Part shown: piece by piece, positions 59,373-64,000 of the stretch
How the letters are laid out: each line of letters starts with the position of its first letter
Position numbering within the stretch: position 1 is the first letter of the stretch
NCBI GenBank assembly: GCA_027920525.1
Contig: CP115858.1
Span: 3,968,001 to 4,032,000, forward strand
Direction: 5' to 3'
DNA length: 64,000 nt
Origin: Chryseobacterium daecheongense
Lineage (GTDB): Bacteria > Bacteroidota > Bacteroidia > Flavobacteriales > Weeksellaceae
Notes under the pieces: generated by a model
What the model was told of the DNA's origin: nothing
Seen by the model: the letters and a program-made list of their open reading frames with translations, nothing else
The model's database searches: none
Program-made: the position numbers and the translations under genes

Positions 59373-60356
59373 TTAGATTCCGGTAAGGGCAGAATTAATC
59401 GTATCTAATTCTTCCCGAGAAAGTTCAAACGACATTGCCTTTGCGTTTTCAATGGCCTGCTGGGCATTTCGTGCTCCTGCCAATACAACACTGATAGCGG
59501 GTTGTAAACTGGTCCAGCGTAGGACTAACTGTGAAACGGAAGCATTTTTTTCTTGGGCAATTGTTTCCAAAGTTTCCAGAAAAGCTTTTACTTTTTCAAG
59601 ATCAAACTGTGCAAAATATCCGTTACGGTGATCATCAGCCTTTAATTGCGCTTGTTTAAAATATTTACCCGTTAATAATCCTCTCTCCATTGGACTATAC
59701 ACTATAATTCCGGTATTGTTCTTTAAAGAGTAAGGTACTAAATCTTTTTCTATAGCTCTGTTCAGCATGCTGTATGATACCTGATTACTTGCCAGCTGAA
59801 TCGTTTTAGAAGCTTCTTCCATTTGTTCCACAAGGTAATTGCTTACACCGGCAGTTCTTATTTTTCCCTGCTGTATCAACATTTCTAAAGCTTCCATGGT
59901 TTCACTGATAGGGGTCGAGTTATCCGGCCAGTGTAATTGTAAAAGATCAATATAATCGGTTCCTAAACGTTGTAAGCTTTCTTCTACTTCTTTAATGATG
60001 TTTTCTTTAGATGCAAATTTATATACAGGAAGTGTTTTACCATCTTTTTCTGCATTAAAAAAGAACTCACCTTTTCCCTGATTGCTGCCGTCCCATACTA
60101 AGCCAAACTTAGTTAATAGCTGGATCTTTGAACGGTCTTTTCCTTTGATTGCTTCCCCGATCATTTCCTCACTTAATCCGAAACCGTAAAAAGGTGCCGT
60201 ATCAATAGAGGTTACTCCGTTATCTAAAGAAGCATGAATAGAGTTTATAGAATCTTGTTTTTCATTTCCGCCCCACATATTTCCACCGATGGCAAAAGCC
60301 CCGTGAGTAATTACTGATAATTCAAGGTCAGTATTACCTAGTTTTCTATATTCCAT
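59373..60356 (-). CDS. Aldo/keto reductase
   Basis: 327 residues of the AKR TIM-barrel. GVTSIDTAPFYGFGLSEEMIGEAIKG is the start of the fold with catalytic Asp and Tyr; YIDLLQLHWPDNSTPISETMEALEML gives the Lys/His region, and VVLAGARNAQQAIENAKAM the NADPH-binding end. It reduces carbonyls with NADPH. It follows the DJ-1-like gene by 23 nt, so both belong to one operon starting at the MdaB-like gene. Confidence 0.93.
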   Translation of the reverse strand: MEYRKLGNTDLELSVITHGAFAIGGNMWGGNEKQDSINSIHASLDNGVTSIDTAPFYGFGLSEEMIGEAIKGKDRSKIQLLTKFGLVWDGSNQGKGEFFFNAEKDGKTLPVYKFASKENIIKEVEESLQRLGTDYIDLLQLHWPDNSTPISETMEALEMLIQQGKIRTAGVSNYLVEQMEEASKTIQLASNQVSYSMLNRAIEKDLVPYSLKNNTGIIVYSPMERGLLTGKYFKQAQLKADDHRNGYFAQFDLEKVKAFLETLETIAQEKNASVSQLVLRWTSLQPAISVVLAGARNAQQAIENAKAMSFELSREELDTINSALTGI

Positions 60357-60379
60357 TTTGATTTAAAAATTGTTTGAAA

Positions 60380-61132
60380 TTATTTGTTTAATTCTTTTAA
60401 AATAGCCTCACCAACAGCCTTTGCTGATTGAGGATTTTGTCCTGTAATCACTCTTTGATCTGTAACAACATGCGTCTGCCAAAGTGCTGATTTTTCAAAT
60501 TTCGCTCCTCTTGCTTTGAGCTGGTCTTCCAGAAGGAAAGGAACAACATTCGTTAGTTTTACCTCAGATTCTTCCTCATTGGTAAAAGCATTGATCTTTT
60601 TACCATCAACAAGATATTTATCGTCTTTCAGTTTAATGTTGACCAAACCTGCGGGTCCATGACAAACTCCGGCAACAATTCCTCCATTTTCATAAATTTT
60701 TGAGGCAATGGAAGCTAATTCGGTATTATCTGCAAGATCCCACATTGCTCCATGACCTCCGGCATAAAAGATAGCTGAATAATCAGAAGGCTTTACTTCA
60801 GAAGGTTTTAGAGAATGATCAATTTTATTTTTGTATTCTTTGTTTTCCCAAAACTCTTTGTTCACCGGGTCTTTAAGATCAAAGCCATCTACTGGCGGTG
60901 TTCCTCCTTTAGGGCTTACAAAATCTATATCATAGCCTGCGCGATGAAGTACCTCCCATGGATGAGAAACCTCTCCTAAATAATATCCGGTACTCTCGCC
61001 GGTATCTCCTTTTTTGTCATGACTTGTTACGACAAATAAAATTTTCTTTTTCATATGAATTGATTTTTTGGTTTGTGACTGGACAAATCCTATCATGAAT
61101 ATGCTGAATATTACAATTGCAAGTTTTTTCAT
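60380..61132 (-). CDS. Exported DJ-1/PfpI-family (type 1 glutamine amidotransferase-like) protein
   Basis: 250 residues, about 25 of them a signal peptide-like segment (MKKLAIVIFSIFMIGFVQSQ). The Hsp31/DJ-1 fold shows KKKILFVVTSHDKKG, FYAGGHGAMWDL and the nucleophile elbow GGIVAGVCHGPAGLVN, with Cys in the family position. DJ-1 proteins detoxify glyoxals or act as chaperones. An exported version is unusual, and M27 (MKKKILFVV) would give a cytoplasmic protein; the -7 box cannot decide. It lies 2 nt downstream of a monooxygenase gene. Confidence 0.9.
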   Translation of the reverse strand: MKKLAIVIFSIFMIGFVQSQTKKSIHMKKKILFVVTSHDKKGDTGESTGYYLGEVSHPWEVLHRAGYDIDFVSPKGGTPPVDGFDLKDPVNKEFWENKEYKNKIDHSLKPSEVKPSDYSAIFYAGGHGAMWDLADNTELASIASKIYENGGIVAGVCHGPAGLVNIKLKDDKYLVDGKKINAFTNEEESEVKLTNVVPFLLEDQLKARGAKFEKSALWQTHVVTDQRVITGQNPQSAKAVGEAILKELNK

Positions 61133-61134
61133 GG

Positions 61135-61422
61135 CTATAAAATGTTGGTTTTATAAATCTGTGGAACTTCCTGAAGTTTTTCATCAACCAGAGCTCCGAA
61201 AGCTTTAATATATGGCTGTTGATTGTGCTGGTCAAGCCCCGCTGCATTTTTCCATATTTCATAGAAAACAAATTCGTTTTGGTTCTCTATACCCTGATGC
61301 AGGCTGTAAAGTTCGCATGCTTCCTCTTTTCTCGTTTCTTTTACCATGTTCTGAAGAACTTCAAGTACTTCTGCACGGTGTTCTTCTTTTGCTTTTATAA
61401 TCGCTGTTAAATATATTTTCAT
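61135..61422 (-). CDS. Antibiotic biosynthesis monooxygenase (quinol monooxygenase-like)
   Basis: 95 residues, the single ferredoxin-like ABM domain. KEEHRAEVLEVLQNMVKETRKEEACELYSLHQ is the typical pattern, and EFVFYEIWKNAAGLDQHNQQPYIKAFGALVDEKL finishes it. E. coli YgiN, a quinol monooxygenase, is a member and is encoded next to mdaB, which is also in this operon (two genes upstream). It lies 2 nt upstream of the DJ-1 gene and 11 nt downstream of the SDR gene. Confidence 0.92.
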   Translation of the reverse strand: MKIYLTAIIKAKEEHRAEVLEVLQNMVKETRKEEACELYSLHQGIENQNEFVFYEIWKNAAGLDQHNQQPYIKAFGALVDEKLQEVPQIYKTNIL

Positions 61423-61433
61423 AATAATTGTAT

Positions 61434-62318
61434 TTAAATAAAGTCTTCGATTGAATGATACTTTGGAGCCCAGCCCAGTTCTTTTTTTGCTTTGTCCGCA
61501 TTACATAGGCTATTAGAGGCAAATCCAAAATAACCACCCGCAGGGCTAAACCGATCTACTGCCTCCTGTACGCTTAAAGATTGTGCAGGTTGCAACCCAT
61601 ATTTTGTACTGATGGTTTCAGCTATATTCCTGATATTGGATGAGCCGTTTTCTGCGTAATACAGGGAACCTGCTTTTGCATTTTCCAGAGCAAGTACATA
61701 GAGGTCTGCCAGATCTTCGATGTGGATATTTGACCAGATATTTTCTCCTTTCCCGAAATAAACGCCAAATCCCTTTTCTTTTGAGAATTGAGTCAGGGCA
61801 GGAATCTGAATGCTGTCTTTTTTGATCCCAAGACCTGTACCATATACCATTGTAGGGACAATAACAATACTTCTGATATTCTTTTGTGCAGATCTTAAAA
61901 CGCAGTCATTGATCAGAACCCTGGAAGCCATTTCCAGCCTTGGGTTTAAAGGAATATCTTCAGTGAAAATAAAGTCACTTTTTTCTCCGTTTTCCTTTCC
62001 TCCCAAAATAGCTGAACCTGAAGTGAAAATAAATGTTTTTCCGGTTCCTTCCAGTGCATTGATAATGCTGTCCACAGCATAAGCATCATCTGCCGAATCG
62101 GCATTGTGAATGATTGCATCTGATTTTTCAATGGCAGCGCGGAGAAGGGCTTCATTATGGATGCTTCCGACGATGGTTTCAATTCCCGCAGACGCCAGTT
62201 CTTTAGCTTGGGTCTCGTTACGGACCAGACCTATTACTGTATAGTTTTTATCCTGTAATTTTTTAGCAATACTTCCTCCGATATAGCCTGTAATTCCAGT
62301 TATTAGTATTTTTTTCAT
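61434..62318 (-). CDS. NAD-dependent epimerase/dehydratase-like SDR
   Basis: 294 residues of an extended short-chain dehydrogenase. The Rossmann motif is KKILITGITGYIGGSIAKKL with DAIIHNADSADD and FIFTSGSAILG in the conserved places; IVPTMVYGTGLGIKKDS shows the YxxxK-like active-site region displaced as in the atypical SDRs (YGTG). Related to dihydroflavonol-reductase-like and YeeZ-like SDRs. Its ATG overlaps the MdaB-like stop (4 nt, ATGA). Confidence 0.92.
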   Translation of the reverse strand: MKKILITGITGYIGGSIAKKLQDKNYTVIGLVRNETQAKELASAGIETIVGSIHNEALLRAAIEKSDAIIHNADSADDAYAVDSIINALEGTGKTFIFTSGSAILGGKENGEKSDFIFTEDIPLNPRLEMASRVLINDCVLRSAQKNIRSIVIVPTMVYGTGLGIKKDSIQIPALTQFSKEKGFGVYFGKGENIWSNIHIEDLADLYVLALENAKAGSLYYAENGSSNIRNIAETISTKYGLQPAQSLSVQEAVDRFSPAGGYFGFASNSLCNADKAKKELGWAPKYHSIEDFI

Positions 62319-62932
62319 GAGGCTAATTGTACTTTTAATTCTTTTTCGAAAACATTTTTAATATGATCCTGGTACCGTTTCATATCACGTTCTATATTGG
62401 CATTCTTTTCCACATCATGGAAGTGAAAGCTATCCATTTTCTGTAAAGAAACGAAAGCATTCATCCTGTGGAATCCAAATAATGGTCCGTTATCTACACT
62501 CGTTTCATTAAAAAACTCTCCGGGAAGAGTAAACGCAGTTTCTGGAGCATTCCAGCTGGTTGTTACCATATATTTTCTGCCACCGAGCATCCCTCCGGTT
62601 CCATAATTGATCTCTGGGTTTTCGGCTGTTCTCCCGTCGCTCAGATAAATGCCTTTAGCATGTCCGGCAGTGAAAACTTCATCAATGTATTTCTTAAATC
62701 CGTTCGGAAGCTGAAACCACCAGATCGGAGTGTGGTAAATTATATAATCGGCCCACACAAATTTCTGAACTTCTTCATTTTTGTCATATCCGTCTGCTAT
62801 GTTGGTTACTTTAACTTCTACATTTTCAAAATTTTTTAATACTTCCAATGTATTATCAGCAACTGTTTTATTATATTTTCCTCCGGAATGTCCAAAGTTT
62901 TGTCCACCATTAATTATTAATACTTTTTTCAT
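62315..62932 (-). CDS. NAD(P)H:quinone oxidoreductase, MdaB-like
   Basis: 205 residues. The flavodoxin-like fold begins KKVLIINGGQNFGHSGGKYNKTVAD; IYHTPIWWFQLPNGFKKYIDEVFTAGHAKGIYLSDGR is the signature of MdaB (modulator of drug activity B), which reduces quinones in two electrons with FAD. It is the first gene of a five-gene run (MdaB, SDR, ABM, DJ-1, aldo/keto reductase) that would handle quinones and reactive carbonyls. A -7 box lies 29 nt upstream. Confidence 0.94.
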   Translation of the reverse strand: MKKVLIINGGQNFGHSGGKYNKTVADNTLEVLKNFENVEVKVTNIADGYDKNEEVQKFVWADYIIYHTPIWWFQLPNGFKKYIDEVFTAGHAKGIYLSDGRTAENPEINYGTGGMLGGRKYMVTTSWNAPETAFTLPGEFFNETSVDNGPLFGFHRMNAFVSLQKMDSFHFHDVEKNANIERDMKRYQDHIKNVFEKELKVQLAS

Positions 62933-62961
62933 TGTTTTATGATTGTTTAAAATTTATGATG

Positions 62962-62969
62962 CAAAGTTA
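62962..62969 (-). promoter_or_regulatory. -7 promoter box of the MdaB-like operon
   Basis: TAACTTTG (minus strand), 29 nt upstream of the ATG at 62932. Confidence 0.55.
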
Positions 62970-63109
62970 GGTTGTGTTTTACTATGATAAAAATAATATA
63001 AATTATAGTTTAATATCAGAATAATGATACATTAAATTTAAGGCAGTATGGTTGAATATCATATTCCTTCTGCACGCTATTTATTATTTTCTCATGTAAT
63101 TTTGTTAGG

Positions 63110-63117
63110 TAAATTTG
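63110..63117 (+). promoter_or_regulatory. -7 promoter box of the metallophosphoesterase gene
   Basis: TAAATTTG, 8 nt before the ATG at 63126; it supports the shorter start. Confidence 0.5.
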
Positions 63118-63125
63118 AGTGGTAT

Positions 63126-63869
63126 ATGATACAGATAGCCGTTTTTAGTGATGTACATGGTAATCTTCCGGCTTTAGAAGTGGTTTTACAGGATATAGAT
63201 CAAAGAGGAATTACTCAAAAATTCTGTCTGGGTGACCTGGTGGACTTTGCACCGTGGGGAAATGAAGTAATTGAAAAGATCAGGAAGAACCATATTCCCT
63301 GTATACTGGGGAATCATGATGAAAGAATTGCTTTCGACCTGCCCGTAATTCCGCTAATCAAACATTCTGAAGAAGAAACAGTAGCCCGGTTTGAAGCTGT
63401 AGACCACTCCCGGAAATCTATTACGGATGAGAATAAATCCTTTTTGGCCGAGCTTCCTTTCCACATCAAATTAAACTATAAGACAGGAGGCAGATATTGG
63501 AATATCCAGCTGGTACATTCGTCTCTGAAAAGTAATGATACTTATCTCTACGAATATGAAGCTGATGAGGTGTTTAACGAAATGCTGAAGGATTCTGATT
63601 CGGATCTTATTCTGATGGGACACACTCATATCTCTTTCAAGAAGAAGATTTGTGAAAAATGGGCAATTAATACTGGTTCTGTGGGTCGATCAAAGGAAGA
63701 AAACAGATTAGCATCTTACGTAATTCTGACGTTGAATGAAAAAGAGGTAGTCCCTGAGATCATTCAACTGGAGTATCCGCTCGAAACGGTGGCTAAAAGT
63801 ATTGAAGCCAGTGGAATTCCCAATTATTATGCATCTTTTCTGAGAAACGAAAAGGCGGTTAATTTTTAA
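63126..63869 (+). CDS. Metallophosphoesterase (YfcE/MJ0936-like)
   Basis: 247 residues from MIQIAVFSDVHGNLPALEVVL. The five metal-binding motifs of calcineurin-like phosphoesterases are present: FSDVHGN, CLGDLVDFAPWG, ILGNHDE, VHSSLKSND and MGHTHISFKKK. Such small proteins are phosphodiesterases with varied substrates. The reading frame extends 26 codons upstream, but family alignment and the -7 box at 63110-63117 favour this start. Confidence 0.93.
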   Translation: MIQIAVFSDVHGNLPALEVVLQDIDQRGITQKFCLGDLVDFAPWGNEVIEKIRKNHIPCILGNHDERIAFDLPVIPLIKHSEEETVARFEAVDHSRKSITDENKSFLAELPFHIKLNYKTGGRYWNIQLVHSSLKSNDTYLYEYEADEVFNEMLKDSDSDLILMGHTHISFKKKICEKWAINTGSVGRSKEENRLASYVILTLNEKEVVPEIIQLEYPLETVAKSIEASGIPNYYASFLRNEKAVNF

Positions 63870-63880
63870 TCTAAATAATT

Positions 63881-63912
63881 CAAAGCTGTTTCAATTTTTT
63901 GAAACAGCTTTG
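63881..63912. terminator. Hairpin between the metallophosphoesterase gene and the right-edge gene
   Basis: 14-bp perfect arms (CAAAGCTGTTTCAA and complement) with a TTTT loop; no long T run follows on either strand. Confidence 0.65.
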
Positions 63913-63934
63913 AATGTGAGGATGTTTATTACTA

Positions 63935-64000
63935 TTATTTTACTTCTTTTGATGCTCTGATGATCACCTCCGCCACTTCCTGTGGATGAGAAATAATTAC
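63935..64000 (-). CDS. C-terminus of an unidentified protein (partial)
   Basis: The minus strand from the window edge reads VIISHPQEVAEVIIRASKEVK and a TAA stop at 63937-63935. The last 21 residues look like a terminal helix ('hPeevaeii..' as often ends alpha/beta-hydrolases), which is too little to name a family. The rest lies right of the window. Confidence 0.5.
   Translation of the reverse strand, partial: VIISHPQEVAEVIIRASKEVK

Noticed and set aside
1..64000. CRISPR arrays, tRNA or rRNA genes, insertion sequences and prophage genes
   Set aside because: None was seen on reading: no evenly spaced identical repeats, no cloverleaf with a CCA-like end, and no transposase, integrase or phage-structure protein.

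Overview
The window is chromosomal DNA of a low-GC Bacteroidota bacterium, almost certainly class Flavobacteriia and probably Chryseobacterium or a close relative. This rests on the Bacteroidota -7 box (TAnnTTTG) in front of many genes, a two-subunit transketolase, secreted proteins ending their signal peptides in ...SAQ/...FSQ/...FGQ, a GLPGLI-PNGase F protein, TonB-dependent receptors and a complete hppD/hmgA/fahA tyrosine route. No rRNA, tRNA, CRISPR array, insertion sequence or prophage gene was seen. Both ends are cut genes: a transketolase N-terminal subunit at the left and an unidentified C-terminus at the right.

Layout. 1-2.7 kb: transketolase fragment, a small secreted protein and a sodium:solute symporter. 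2.8-7.1 kb: a stress/redox block on the minus strand (two pirins, two GNAT proteins, and a tightly overlapping run of FMN reductase, TMEM175-type K+ channel, mono-cluster 4Fe-4S protein, OsmC and GNAT). 7.2-15.5 kb: MFS exporter, secreted protein, asnB, GLPGLI-PNGase F protein, RNA m5C methyltransferase, PhnA/YjdM. 15.8-25.9 kb: orphan ABC ATPase, YceI lipoprotein, pheS, DUF3108 protein, ferredoxin reductase with ferredoxin, pepD, a lipoprotein, a LURP-one-like protein, recR with a glycosyltransferase, secG. 25.9-34.7 kb: an M16 peptidase pair, UvrD/PcrA helicase and a large TonB-dependent receptor. 34.7-40.3 kb: a thiamin operon (thiM-thiE-thiD-tenA-HAD phosphatase) behind a TPP riboswitch, then cstA. 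40.5-43.7 kb: HipA-like kinase with DUF3037 and two alpha/beta hydrolases. 43.8-51.5 kb: tyrosine/homogentisate degradation (hppD, hmgA, fahA) with a CoA transferase, a flavin reductase, a candidate regulator and small secreted proteins. 51.5-54.1 kb: a TonB-dependent receptor coupled to a secreted thioredoxin-like protein, with a perfect palindrome over its promoter. 54.2-62.9 kb: an electrophile/quinone-response region (HxlR regulator, quinone oxidoreductase, cupin, Crp/Fnr regulator, DoxX, AhpD-like protein, cyclase, aldo/keto reductase, DJ-1/PfpI, quinol monooxygenase, SDR, MdaB-like reductase). 63-64 kb: a metallophosphoesterase.

How genes work together. The thiamin operon salvages hydroxyethylthiazole and aminopyrimidine and joins them to thiamin phosphate; its last gene is a good candidate for the phosphatase releasing free thiamin. 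HppD, HmgA and FahA turn 4-hydroxyphenylpyruvate into fumarate and acetoacetate, and the neighbouring CoA transferase could activate the acetoacetate; no maleylacetoacetate isomerase is present here. The HxlR regulator and its divergent quinone oxidoreductase share a compact intergenic operator. The most interesting unexplained signals are the palindromic operators at 51541-51570 and 55737-55762, the CxxC receptor-thioredoxin pair, the GLPGLI-PNGase F fusion, the M16 subunit with an extra C-terminal domain, and several genes whose -7 box lies so close to the start codon that leaderless mRNAs are likely.
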